IMG/VR virus record: IMGVR_UViG_3300013111_000660
Span: 1-30,851 of that record
DNA length: 30,851 nucleotides
From: a virus
Reading direction: 5' to 3' (one strand)
In this document: positions 7,767 to 15,190 of the stretch, piece by piece
Numbering within the stretch: the first letter of the stretch is position 1
Layout: every line of letters begins with the position of its first letter
The notes under the pieces: model-generated
What the model was told of the DNA's origin: nothing
The model's database searches: none
What the model saw: the letters and a program-made list of their open reading frames with translations, nothing else
Program-made: the position numbers and the translations under genes

Positions 7767-9515
7767 ATGAGTAAGAAATTTACACTTAACCAACTTACAG
7801 AGGGCATCCGCTCACGTAATGTTGGTCAGCAAGGCAAGGTCCTTACTGAGAAATGGTCTCGTACCGGTCTACTTCGTGGACTTGAAGAGACAAACCGCGA
7901 ACAAATGGCTATGATGCTTGAAAACCAAGCAGCACAACTTCTTCGCGAGGCTAACACAATGGGTTCAGGTGATGTCGGTGGATTCACTAACATTGCATTC
8001 CCAATCGTACGCCGAGTATTCGGTGGTCTTGTAGCTAACGAGCTTGTCTCAATTCAGCCAATGAGCCTTCCTTCCGGACTTTTGTTCTATCTTGATTATA
8101 CATATGGAACACAAGTTGGTCACTCATATTCTGTTGGTGATTCAATTTATGGTTCTCCAGATGGTCGTGGTCTTGCGTCAGGTGCTGACGCGGCCGGTGG
8201 TATGTACGATTTAGTGGGTTCAGGATATTCTGCAGGCGCATGGGCAGCAGCAGTTACTGGACTTGTAGCAAACGTTGATACTGCACTTTCAGCAACAGCG
8301 ATTTCAGGTTTTGATGACTTAGTTGCTAATGGTGGAGATACATGGGACGTCGTGGCAATCGCCTTGGCTGGTCTTACAGCAAACACATTTGATCGTTCAT
8401 CTGTAAAAGAATGGTCATTAACAGCTATGGGTGGAGTTGATACACTTCCTGCAGCTGTTCAAGGTGGAGCATGTCAAAACCTAAGGCGTGCAAATGTTAT
8501 AGGTGTATGGTCTGCAGGTTCATTTGTTGCAAACCCTGTAGCAGGAACACATGTTTTAACTGTTGTAAGACGTACTACAGCAACAGCAACAGCTACGGGT
8601 GCAGCAACTTTAGAGCACCCAGATATTGATACAGTTGCAGTGGACACCGCTGGTGGTGTTGGCGAACTTGATACATCCCCTGCATTTGAAGGTGACGCGT
8701 CTGGCGCTGTTGGAGCTGCTGGTAGTGCTATTCCTGAGATTGACATCAAGATTGAGTCAATTGCGGTAACTGCACAGACACGTAAGTTACGTGCTCGTTG
8801 GTCTCCAGAGCTTGCTCAAGATCTTAATGCATATCACTCAATGGACGCTGAGGTTGAATTGACACAGATCCTTTCTGAGCAAATTGCGCTTGAGATTGAC
8901 CGTGAGATCCTTAATGACCTGCTTGTTGGTGCTAACGGTGCTAACCTTTTCTGGTCACGTGCTCCTGGTAAGTTCCTTAACAAGAACACTGGTACTGAGG
9001 CGACTATGTCTTCAACTTTGGCTGCTGGACCTCGTTTCACTGGTACAGTTCGTGAATGGTATGAGACACTTACTGAAACAATCATCGACGTTGCTAACCA
9101 GATTCACCGCAAAACATTGCGTGGTTCTGCTAACTTCATCGTAGTTGGTCCAGATGTTGCCACTATTCTTGAGTCATCAGTAATGTACAAGCCAAATTAC
9201 AAGCTCGATGGACAAGGCCAAGTTGGTTCTTCGTTCTCAATCGGCGCTGAAAAGGTTGGTTCACTTTCTAACCGTTTCACAGTTTATAAAGATCCTTACT
9301 TCCCACGCAACAAGATTCTTGTTGGATTCAAGGGTGGTTCTTATCTTGAAACTGGTTATGTATATGCACCATATGTACCTCTTATTGTTACACCTACTAT
9401 CTTCCAGCCAGACGATTTTACACCTCGCAAGGGCGTAATGACACGTTATGGCAAGAAAATGGTTCGTTCTGACTTTTACGGAACTGTGACTGTTTTGGAT
9501 ATGAACATTATCTAA
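7767..9515 (+). CDS. 23: Major capsid protein, T4 gp23 family
   Basis: Forms the hexamers of the phage head. The sequence has the family's organisation: a helical N-terminal prodomain of about 61 residues, then ANTMGSGDVGGFTNIAFPIVRRVFGGLVANELVSIQPMSLPSG (about residues 62-105), a central insertion domain rich in Gly, Ala and Thr, the region KLRARWSPELAQDLNAYHSMDAE, and the C-terminal RKGVMTRYGKKMVRSDFYGTV. T4 gp23 is matured by cleavage after LTE|A; here LRE|A at residues 59-62 is the counterpart. Length 582 versus 521 in T4; the extra residues lie in the Gly/Ala-rich region (about 125-320). Codon use shifts to C-ending codons, as expected for a highly expressed gene. An AAAGGA ribosome binding site precedes the ATG and a strong terminator follows. 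Confidence 0.97.
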   Translation: MSKKFTLNQLTEGIRSRNVGQQGKVLTEKWSRTGLLRGLEETNREQMAMMLENQAAQLLREANTMGSGDVGGFTNIAFPIVRRVFGGLVANELVSIQPMSLPSGLLFYLDYTYGTQVGHSYSVGDSIYGSPDGRGLASGADAAGGMYDLVGSGYSAGAWAAAVTGLVANVDTALSATAISGFDDLVANGGDTWDVVAIALAGLTANTFDRSSVKEWSLTAMGGVDTLPAAVQGGACQNLRRANVIGVWSAGSFVANPVAGTHVLTVVRRTTATATATGAATLEHPDIDTVAVDTAGGVGELDTSPAFEGDASGAVGAAGSAIPEIDIKIESIAVTAQTRKLRARWSPELAQDLNAYHSMDAEVELTQILSEQIALEIDREILNDLLVGANGANLFWSRAPGKFLNKNTGTEATMSSTLAAGPRFTGTVREWYETLTETIIDVANQIHRKTLRGSANFIVVGPDVATILESSVMYKPNYKLDGQGQVGSSFSIGAEKVGSLSNRFTVYKDPYFPRNKILVGFKGGSYLETGYVYAPYVPLIVTPTIFQPDDFTPRKGVMTRYGKKMVRSDFYGTVTVLDMNII

Positions 9516-9552
9516 AAAGTATCTCTGGTGTTAAGCCAGGAACACTTTACAC

Positions 9553-9585
9553 GGGTCACCCTTCACCGGGTGGCCCTATTTTTTT
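9553..9585 (+). terminator. Rho-independent terminator after the capsid gene
   Basis: A 9-base-pair stem (GGGTCACCC / GGGTGGCCC, one G-U pair) with a six-base loop, 9553-9576, followed by TATTTTTTT. It ends the capsid transcript and separates it from the accessory island. Confidence 0.9.
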
Positions 9586-9633
9586 GTGATAAAAAGTAAT
9601 CTTCTGGATAATTTTGTAATGTTTACTATTTGT

Positions 9634-9661
9634 TTTACAAGAAATAATCTTGTGATATAAT
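9634..9661 (+). promoter_or_regulatory. Sigma70-like promoter for the first homing-type endonuclease
   Basis: TTTACA (9634-9639), a 16-base spacer and a perfect TATAAT (9656-9661). The expected start of transcription is at or one base before the ATG at 9669, so the transcript would be leaderless; no ribosome binding site is present. The spacer holds a perfect inverted repeat ACAAGA-aataa-TCTTGT (9637-9653), a possible operator. Confidence 0.55.
9637..9653. promoter_or_regulatory. Inverted repeat between -35 and -10, possible operator
   Basis: ACAAGA, five-base spacer, TCTTGT: a perfect six-base dyad lying within the promoter spacer and overlapping the -35 box. A repressor bound here would block the promoter. 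No obvious T-run follows, so it is not a terminator. Confidence 0.4.
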
Positions 9662-9668
9662 TAATAAT

Positions 9669-10667
9669 ATGATAATAAGAAAAAGAAAAGATTATAGTTC
9701 GTCAAAAATTGGCCGTGATGTTTTAGATATGATATGTGATGAGTGTGGGATTGACTTTGTGCGCAGCTGTAGAAAAAGAGAGTACAATAGGATCAATTTT
9801 TGTTCTCAAAAATGTCGTCATAAATCCCAAAAAAATGGCGGGGCGCTAAGGAAAAAAACAACAAAAACTTTAACTAAAAAGTATGGAGTGAGTCACACAT
9901 GGCAATCTAGCGAAGTAAAAGAAAAAACAAAACAAACTAATCTTAGAAGGTACGGAGTAGAGCACCCACTACAATCGTTAGAAGTGAAATCAAGAGCAAA
10001 GAAAAAATGTTTAGATGCACATAACGTAGAACATCATTTGAAATTATCAATTATCAGAGACAAAATAAAACAGACAAATCTCGAAAGATATGGTACAGAA
10101 CACCATCTATCTTCAGATAAAGTCAGAGATAAAATAAAACAGACAAACCTCAAAAGATACGGAACAGAGCAATCATTACAATCTCACGAAGTTCGAAACA
10201 AAATAAAACAGGCAAACCTTGAAAAGTATGGTGTCGAAAACCCATTTCAGTCTAATGAAATAAAAGCTAAATTTGACTATGTCGAAATGAGCAGAAAACG
10301 GCATCAAACAAAAAAGAAAAATGGTACATACGGAAAATCAAAAGCCGAAGACAAAATATATGATTTATTATGTGAATATTTTAAAAAAGAAAATGTAAAA
10401 CGTCAAGTACTGTTAAATTCATGGAATATAGATTTCAAAGTCAAAAACACATTTATTCAGTTTGACGGTGTTTATTATCATGGGCTCAATAGAGATTTAC
10501 TCGAAATCAAAAAGTTCAAAACGTCCATAGATAGAACAATCTATAAAACTTATCTTCGTGATCAAGAACAAAATAAATGGTTTAAAGAGAGAGATATTAA
10601 TTTAATTCGAATTATTGAAACAGACACAACTGAACAAATTCTTAAAAAGCTTGCCAAAATAAAGTAA
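9669..10667 (+). CDS. Homing-type endonuclease, Vsr-like nuclease with six 23-residue repeats
   Basis: Probable free-standing homing endonuclease that cuts related phage genomes and spreads its own gene. The N terminus has four Cys in C23-x2-C26 ... C45-x3-C49 spacing, a likely zinc knuckle. Residues 72-209 are six tandem repeats of exactly 23 residues, each starting YGxEHxLQS and ending KxKQTNLxR (starts 72, 95, 118, 141, 164, 187), a DNA-binding array known in phage endonucleases. The C-terminal domain (about 225-325) has the Vsr/EDxHD-type nuclease pattern: E226 in SKAEDKI, D255 in WNIDFKV and QFDGVYYH (264-271). Nothing is broken, so it may be active. It is Lys/Asn-rich and more AT-rich than the capsid gene, fitting recent transfer. 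It begins without a ribosome binding site. Confidence 0.85.
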   Translation: MIIRKRKDYSSSKIGRDVLDMICDECGIDFVRSCRKREYNRINFCSQKCRHKSQKNGGALRKKTTKTLTKKYGVSHTWQSSEVKEKTKQTNLRRYGVEHPLQSLEVKSRAKKKCLDAHNVEHHLKLSIIRDKIKQTNLERYGTEHHLSSDKVRDKIKQTNLKRYGTEQSLQSHEVRNKIKQANLEKYGVENPFQSNEIKAKFDYVEMSRKRHQTKKKNGTYGKSKAEDKIYDLLCEYFKKENVKRQVLLNSWNIDFKVKNTFIQFDGVYYHGLNRDLLEIKKFKTSIDRTIYKTYLRDQEQNKWFKERDINLIRIIETDTTEQILKKLAKIK

Positions 10668-10670
10668 AAT
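10642..10670 (+). promoter_or_regulatory. Possible promoter for the methyltransferase gene
   Basis: TTAAAA (10642-10647), 17-base spacer, TAAAAT (10665-10670); the -10 overlaps the stop codon of the endonuclease gene. The implied transcript begins at the ATG (10677), again leaderless. The boxes are weaker than those at 9634 and 24925, and the gene could be read from the upstream promoter instead. Confidence 0.3.
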
Positions 10671-10676
10671 ACTTAT

Positions 10677-12206
10677 ATGCAATTCAACTTTAATAGGCAC
10701 AAATGTAAACTTTGCGATTCATTTATTAGTAAAAATAAACGATCGTTGTCATATCACATAAAGAGAATGCACACATATACGTTGCAAATGTATGTTGATG
10801 AATTTTATTATTTTGGTAGTACTCCTACTTGTGATTGTGGTTGTAGAGAAAAAACATCTTGGCACCCAAATCAACTAAAATATACAGAGTATAAACAAGG
10901 ACATAATCCTTCTGGGTTTACAACAGAAAATCAGCCCACATTTACATCGGAACAAATAAAAAATCGTGGACTTGCAATCGCAGAAGGGCATAGGAAGAAA
11001 AATATGAAAAATAACGTATCAAAAAAAGTTCAACAAATACTTGATGATACATTCAAAAAAATGAACGATCCCGATTATATATTTCCTCATAATCGTCACC
11101 CACTGATCTGTCGTAACGACCTAATCGCCATCAATGACCCAACACTTGGTGGTCCTGGAAAGGATTTCACTCGTGATAAACTAAAGCCTGCACTCATCAA
11201 ATTCTTTCAGGAATATGTCAGAACATACGGCTTTTTTGAACACGAGACGAAAGACACTCTTGGGACAGTCATTACAAAGCTTCGTAACAAAGAAATTGAC
11301 ACAACCTCAGAGTGGATTTCATCACTAACACGAGACGGTAATGATTATTTAAAATCAATATTTAGTTCATATTGGAATGTTGATAAAGGCCCAGCGAAAC
11401 TTTGGTTTAACGATCATAAGTTTGGGAAAGTATTAGACTATCGTTTAGGGCTCAATAACTCAAAAGACTACTCATATACCCTTGACGATGGCTCACGTTG
11501 GGCCGGAAGGGAAACCTTTGATATATCACCTCATACACTCATTCGGGGTTTTGTGGTACAGCGCGCAGCTGTCTCGTGGTTCAAGCCGTCGGTAGCATAT
11601 CATATTTATAAACGTTTTTGTAACGAAATAGAAAATCCAGTTGTTTGGGATCCTTCAATGGGGTTTGGTGCTCGGCTTACTGGGTTTGTAGCCGCTTGTC
11701 CATCTGGAAAGTATATTGGGACAGACCCAGCATCAGAGACATTTTTAGATCTAAAAGTTCTTGAACAGGAGATTATCAATTCAAAAGTATTTGATGGCGG
11801 AATGGAGCTTCATAAAAACGGAAGTGAAATGATTCAGCTTAACGAGAATATTGGTGATTTGGTTTTTACTTCTCCTCCGTATTTTGATTTGGAGCGTTAT
11901 TACGATGAACCTGGGCAATGCTGGCGTGATCACAATACACTTGAACTTTGGATTGAAAATTATTTGATCCCAACATTTGAAAATGCCTATAAGTTTCTCA
12001 AGCAAGATGGGCACCTGGTGATTAATGTAAGTAAGAAATATGGAGATATTATTGCTGCCGCTGCAAAAAAAGTTGGGTTTAGGCATATAGAAACGTTTAA
12101 GCTAAAGACTGGTAGGGATCACTTTAATAAAAAAGCTGGACATCATAAAACGAATTTTGAGCCGATTTTTGTGTTTAAAAAACGTTCGCCTAATGCACGG
12201 CGCTGA
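10677..12206 (+). CDS. DNA methyltransferase with homing-endonuclease-like zinc-finger N terminus
   Basis: Probable SAM-dependent amino-methyltransferase (N6-adenine or N4-cytosine). Motif I is DPSMGFGARL (residues 325-334), with an acidic GTDPAS about 20 residues on; motif IV is TSPPYF (398-403), the N4-C/N6-A type. The order I then IV only about 70 residues apart leaves no room for a target-recognition domain between them. The N terminus carries a C10-x2-C13-x13-H27-x4-H32 zinc finger, then C52DCGC56 and a GHN at 75-77, which matches with identical spacing the N terminus of the endonuclease at 24962. Residues about 85-300 are an unrecognised middle domain. It starts nine bases after the endonuclease gene, with no ribosome binding site. 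It could protect DNA against a nuclease or against host restriction; the target is not deducible. Confidence 0.85.
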   Translation: MQFNFNRHKCKLCDSFISKNKRSLSYHIKRMHTYTLQMYVDEFYYFGSTPTCDCGCREKTSWHPNQLKYTEYKQGHNPSGFTTENQPTFTSEQIKNRGLAIAEGHRKKNMKNNVSKKVQQILDDTFKKMNDPDYIFPHNRHPLICRNDLIAINDPTLGGPGKDFTRDKLKPALIKFFQEYVRTYGFFEHETKDTLGTVITKLRNKEIDTTSEWISSLTRDGNDYLKSIFSSYWNVDKGPAKLWFNDHKFGKVLDYRLGLNNSKDYSYTLDDGSRWAGRETFDISPHTLIRGFVVQRAAVSWFKPSVAYHIYKRFCNEIENPVVWDPSMGFGARLTGFVAACPSGKYIGTDPASETFLDLKVLEQEIINSKVFDGGMELHKNGSEMIQLNENIGDLVFTSPPYFDLERYYDEPGQCWRDHNTLELWIENYLIPTFENAYKFLKQDGHLVINVSKKYGDIIAAAAKKVGFRHIETFKLKTGRDHFNKKAGHHKTNFEPIFVFKKRSPNARR

Positions 12207-12230
12207 CAATAGAATTTTCATAAAATATTT

Positions 12231-12259
12231 TTAACTACCACTATTCCAAATATTATAAT
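12231..12259 (+). promoter_or_regulatory. Sigma70-like promoter for the sulfotransferase gene
   Basis: TTAACT (12231-12236), 17-base spacer, perfect TATAAT (12254-12259). Start of transcription would fall near 12266, leaving a short leader with an AAAAGGA ribosome binding site 7 bases before the ATG. It implies expression by unmodified host polymerase, apart from the late structural genes. Confidence 0.5.
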
Positions 12260-12276
12260 ATAGAAAAGGATATTAA

Positions 12277-13047
12277 ATGATATTATCACCGACCAAAGGT
12301 TTTGCATTTTTCAAGCCAATGAAAACAGCAGGCTCTTCAATTGAATTTGCGCTTGCTTTATCATGCGGTCCAGCTGATTTAGTAACAGGTGGAATGTACG
12401 GCGCCGAACAAGACGCAGGCTTTAAACAGCAAAATAATGATTACGAAGAAAATGGTGAAAGATTCCTGCGTTATCATACACATACAACACCCGCAGTTTT
12501 AAAAGAACGCTGTAGTCCAGCCACATTTGATAAAATAGAAAAACTTAAATGGATCACAATGGTGCGTAATCCTTGGGATGCTGTTGTTTCATATTATTGG
12601 TGGAATATGAAAAATAATCGTCACAGTAGATGGAAGATAAACAGCTCTGATTTTTTAACTGGAAAAGCAAAAAAGAAGTTTGAAGATTTTACATTTAATC
12701 GTATTTCAAAATTTCCAAGTGTTTATCCTCCAGGCGCTCATGATACTTGCACGGCATATGAATATATTCGAAACTACAATAATCAATTTATTGATCCGGG
12801 AATGCAGCATTATATAACATTTGAAAATCTTGAACGTGATTTTGAAACTGTAGTTGAAGAATTGGGCTTATATAACGTTGAATTACCTAGATTTAAAACT
12901 GAATATAAAACAATTAAACGCCACTACAGCCAGTATTACAACGCCGAAACACGACAAATTGTGTCTGACGGATTCAAAGATTATATTGATGCATTCGATT
13001 ATTCGTTTGAGCATAAGCGAAAAAAACGTTTCAATAATAAAAAATAA
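12277..13047 (+). CDS. Sulfotransferase family protein
   Basis: Probable transfer of a sulfo group from PAPS to a sugar or other hydroxyl acceptor in the cytoplasm of the infected cell. The 5'-phosphosulfate loop is FFKPMKTAGSSIEFAL (residues 11-26, PMKTAGSS at 14-21) and the 3'-phosphate site is MVRNPWDAVVSYYWW (R97, S105), both well conserved. The C terminus has the family's HYSQYYNAETRQIVSDGF...DIDxFxYxFE-like ending (about 213-246). At 256 residues it is complete, with no signal peptide or membrane anchor, unlike many cellular relatives. It lies between the mobile endonuclease/methyltransferase pair and two small virion-like proteins and has its own promoter, so it looks like an acquired accessory gene. 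The acceptor is unknown; virion glycans, host surface sugars or a metabolite are all possible. Confidence 0.88.
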   Translation: MILSPTKGFAFFKPMKTAGSSIEFALALSCGPADLVTGGMYGAEQDAGFKQQNNDYEENGERFLRYHTHTTPAVLKERCSPATFDKIEKLKWITMVRNPWDAVVSYYWWNMKNNRHSRWKINSSDFLTGKAKKKFEDFTFNRISKFPSVYPPGAHDTCTAYEYIRNYNNQFIDPGMQHYITFENLERDFETVVEELGLYNVELPRFKTEYKTIKRHYSQYYNAETRQIVSDGFKDYIDAFDYSFEHKRKKRFNNKK

Positions 13048-13099
13048 AAAAGATTGAACAAGCTTAAAATTTAAAGTAAGATTCATCAATTAAATAATA

Positions 13100-13107
13100 T
13101 ATAAGAA
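13100..13107 (+). promoter_or_regulatory. Possible promoter box before the hairpin leader
   Basis: TATAAGAA, two mismatches from the T4 late box TATAAATA. It is placed so that transcription would start about 13112, immediately before the hairpin at 13113. Confidence 0.3.
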
Positions 13108-13112
13108 TAGGC

Positions 13113-13150
13113 CCATATCAATTGATCAGTCGATCCTGCCGACGATATGG
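13113..13150 (+). promoter_or_regulatory. Hairpin leader before the small paralogue pair
   Basis: CCATATC (13113-13119) pairs with GATATGG (13144-13150), and inside it GTCG (13129-13132) pairs with CGAC (13140-13143), giving an 11-pair stem with a nine-base bulge and seven-base loop. No T-run follows, so it is not a terminator. A hairpin at the 5' end of an mRNA can protect it from decay, which would suit an abundant virion protein. A strong AAAGGAG ribosome binding site (13168-13174) follows. Confidence 0.45.
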
Positions 13151-13180
13151 AATCTTGCAGACAACACAAAGGAGATCAAC

Positions 13181-13564
13181 ATGCCAAAAGTAGTTTATTC
13201 AGCCTCAAGGGGGCTTTACCAGGAATCAGGAAGCGGATTTGAAATCGGAGACGTTGCAATTGCAGAAGCTGCAGAAACAGTGTCAGCTGCCGGAGCAGTT
13301 AGTTCATTCGGCTCAACAACTCTTGATTCAACAGCAGGAGTAATGGCAAATACGCTTGCCGCAAACACAAATGTTGGAGCATCAAAATTTATCACAATGA
13401 GTGCTGATGGCGGCGCCGCAACACTAACAGTTACGGGTGGTGGTATTCAGTCAGATGGCACACTGCTTTCTACTATCACATTTGATGATGTAGGTGATTT
13501 TGCGGTTCTAATTAGTGACGGAGCGCAGTGGATCTGCACATCATCAACTGCTACAGAAGCATAG
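13181..13564 (+). CDS. Small beta-rich protein, paralogue of the next gene
   Basis: A 127-residue protein of unknown function. Its first 36 residues (MPKVVYSASRGLYQESGSGF, then ExGDVAIAEAAET) match the start of the following gene, and both end in a similar ...DGAQW / ...NGTQW motif. It is Ala/Gly/Ser/Thr-rich with short beta strands and no Cys until near the C terminus. Strong ribosome binding site and hairpin leader suggest high expression. Position after the capsid gene and composition suggest a capsid decoration or other virion surface protein; I infer this and cannot confirm it. Confidence 0.85.
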   Translation: MPKVVYSASRGLYQESGSGFEIGDVAIAEAAETVSAAGAVSSFGSTTLDSTAGVMANTLAANTNVGASKFITMSADGGAATLTVTGGGIQSDGTLLSTITFDDVGDFAVLISDGAQWICTSSTATEA

Positions 13565-13574
13565 GGGGTAAATA

Positions 13575-14369
13575 ATGCCACAAGTAACAATATCTTCATC
13601 CAGTGGTCTGGAACAGACTTCAGGATCCGGATTTTCTATTAGCGATGTGGGCTTGGTTCGCTCTAATGAGTCAATCACACCTGTCGGCGCTTCTTATCTT
13701 ATTACCTGTACTGCAGACACGGCTGGATCTCTTAACGGGACATACTTCGTTATTTATGCGCAGGACGGCGATTCATATGGTGTTTGGTTTGATAACAATA
13801 ATGATGGAACACCAGTACCAGCAGGAGCTGGCGCCGCTACAAACCAGGTTGAAGTTAATTTTGCAGATGCTTCATCAATAACAACTGTTGCAACAGCTAT
13901 CCAAGCCGCTATTGACGGCGACGCTACTGCAAGCGCAGATTTTGAAGTTGTTGATAACGGTGATGGAACGCTTACGGTTTATACACTTCAGGCAGGCACA
14001 ATGTCTGACACAACTGAAGACGCAGGAGACTCAGGTTTTACAATTGCACTGACAGATGGCTCAAGCACAGCTGCTACAATTGATGCCGATGTAGAGACAT
14101 CACTTCTTACAGTTGGCAGCGATATTGCGGGAATGGATTTGGTAACAGTTCTTGGAAACGGAAGTTTCGTAGGACAACGTAAGAATCTAATTTTTGTCGG
14201 CGCTGCAAGCGGTGAAGTAAATGTTGGGGGCACTTTTTTAAGCGCAGGTTCAGCAGTTTCTTTATTAAGCATGACAACAAATACCGCTGCACATCGTGGT
14301 GTTGCTGGTCTTGTATGGAACGGCACACAATGGTCTGTCGTTCATAACGTAAATGTAACTGCATCATAA
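13575..14369 (+). CDS. Beta-rich protein, paralogue of the previous gene with an inserted domain
   Basis: A 264-residue protein of unknown function starting 10 bases after its paralogue, with a GGGGGT ribosome binding site. Residues 1-36 (MPQVTISSSSGLEQTSGSGF) and the last third (about 175-264) correspond to the 127-residue neighbour; residues about 38-160 are an insertion containing TAGSLNGTYFVIYAQDGDSYGVWFDNN and VVDNGDGTLTVYTLQAG, a beta-rich pattern common in phage structural proteins. No Cys cluster, membrane segment or enzyme motif. A terminator closes the pair, so they form one transcription unit. Probably a virion surface protein, by inference. Confidence 0.85.
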   Translation: MPQVTISSSSGLEQTSGSGFSISDVGLVRSNESITPVGASYLITCTADTAGSLNGTYFVIYAQDGDSYGVWFDNNNDGTPVPAGAGAATNQVEVNFADASSITTVATAIQAAIDGDATASADFEVVDNGDGTLTVYTLQAGTMSDTTEDAGDSGFTIALTDGSSTAATIDADVETSLLTVGSDIAGMDLVTVLGNGSFVGQRKNLIFVGAASGEVNVGGTFLSAGSAVSLLSMTTNTAAHRGVAGLVWNGTQWSVVHNVNVTAS

Positions 14370-14394
14370 GATTAATATAAGCTAACATCGCTTC

Positions 14395-14426
14395 AAGTGC
14401 CACCCAAATTGGGTGGCATTTTTTAT
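14395..14426 (+). terminator. Rho-independent terminator after the paralogue pair
   Basis: TGCCACCC-aaatt-GGGTGGCA, a perfect 8-pair stem (14398-14418) extended by A-T and G-U pairs, followed by a T-rich run. Its GGGTGGC arm is shared with the terminator at 9553. Confidence 0.9.
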
Positions 14427-14441
14427 TAGATATATATTAAT

Positions 14442-14621
14442 ATGAATATATCGCTTAAAATGCTTAAATTACTTAAATGTGCAATTTTTATTAACATAGC
14501 TTTGTTTTTATTTAGTTTTACGTTTTTACGCAATAAAAATCTAATGCTACTAAATCTTATGTCCTGTATTCTTTGTTATTTTCCAATTTTTATAAATTCT
14601 CAATCAGGTAAAGAAAAATAA
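14442..14621 (+). CDS. Very small hydrophobic protein, probable membrane protein
   Basis: A 59-residue open frame, MNISLKMLKLLK then two hydrophobic segments (about residues 13-29 and 35-51) separated by RNKN, ending SGKEK. It fits two short membrane helices. There is no clear ribosome binding site and the start lies just after a terminator, so expression is uncertain. Such tiny membrane proteins are common in T4-like genomes, but I cannot assign a role. Confidence 0.45.
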   Translation: MNISLKMLKLLKCAIFINIALFLFSFTFLRNKNLMLLNLMSCILCYFPIFINSQSGKEK

Positions 14622-14644
14622 TACCGATTATATATTTATGAATA

Positions 14645-14932
14645 ATGATAACGTCGTTTTTATATATTTTATTTTTGTTTGTCCTATTTTTTGTGGGTTT
14701 CGCAGTCATTCTTACCTATAATACGAATAATAAGGTTCTTGACTTGCTGCTTCGGCATAGTTTTAAGAATTATGATCAAAATATAAGACAATATATTATT
14801 GATCCGCAACCACAAGAAGAAAATGACATGCCTCTTCACAATCGCTCAGGCACAATTAATAAAATGTCTCAAGTTAAACTGGCATGGTGTGAGAAGACAC
14901 AATCTTTCAAACGTATAATTGACAAAGAATAA
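14645..14932 (+). CDS. Small protein with one N-terminal membrane segment
   Basis: A 95-residue protein. Residues 2-24 are strongly hydrophobic (TSFLYILFLFVLFFVGFAV within them), followed by a polar domain with a Pro/Gln/Glu stretch (about 54-60). It reads as a signal anchor with a cytoplasmic or periplasmic tail. The ribosome binding site is poor. Its stop abuts the ATG of the next gene. Function unknown. Confidence 0.65.
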   Translation: MITSFLYILFLFVLFFVGFAVILTYNTNNKVLDLLLRHSFKNYDQNIRQYIIDPQPQEENDMPLHNRSGTINKMSQVKLAWCEKTQSFKRIIDKE

Positions 14933-15190
14933 ATGGATTTATTATCTTTCTACAGTCGCAAATTCACGGCTGGTGATCTCGTTACTGTTTTTAAAAGTAA
15001 AACAGAGATGATAGGATACGGAATTTTAATTACAGAAGGTGATATTGATATATGTCAAGGTGCGCCTGGCAAATCTGAAATGTATTTTGGCGACTCGTTT
15101 CAGGCTTCAAAAAGAGTGTGGAGAATTTTAATTAACGATGCAATAAAAATAATTCCTGAGTGGGATATCGAACATACGGTAATACAGTGA
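14933..15190 (+). CDS. Small unknown protein, start of a paralogue pair
   Basis: An 85-residue protein starting immediately after the previous stop. It contains FTAGDLVTVFKSK and GYGILITEGDIDI and looks like a small SH3-like or beta-barrel fold. The next gene repeats the pattern (VTAGQLVLV...YGTIIQVL...LTDADI), so the two are probably duplicates. No enzyme motif is seen; role unknown. Confidence 0.65.
   Translation: MDLLSFYSRKFTAGDLVTVFKSKTEMIGYGILITEGDIDICQGAPGKSEMYFGDSFQASKRVWRILINDAIKIIPEWDIEHTVIQ

Noticed and set aside
9882-10295. CRISPR-like array
   Set aside because: The regular 69-base periodicity is the coding of 23-residue protein repeats in an intact endonuclease gene; the DNA repeats are not identical and have no spacers.
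12187-12206. Terminator at the end of the methyltransferase gene
   Set aside because: CGCC...GGCG gives only four pairs with an eight-base loop, lies in the coding end and has no adjoining T run.
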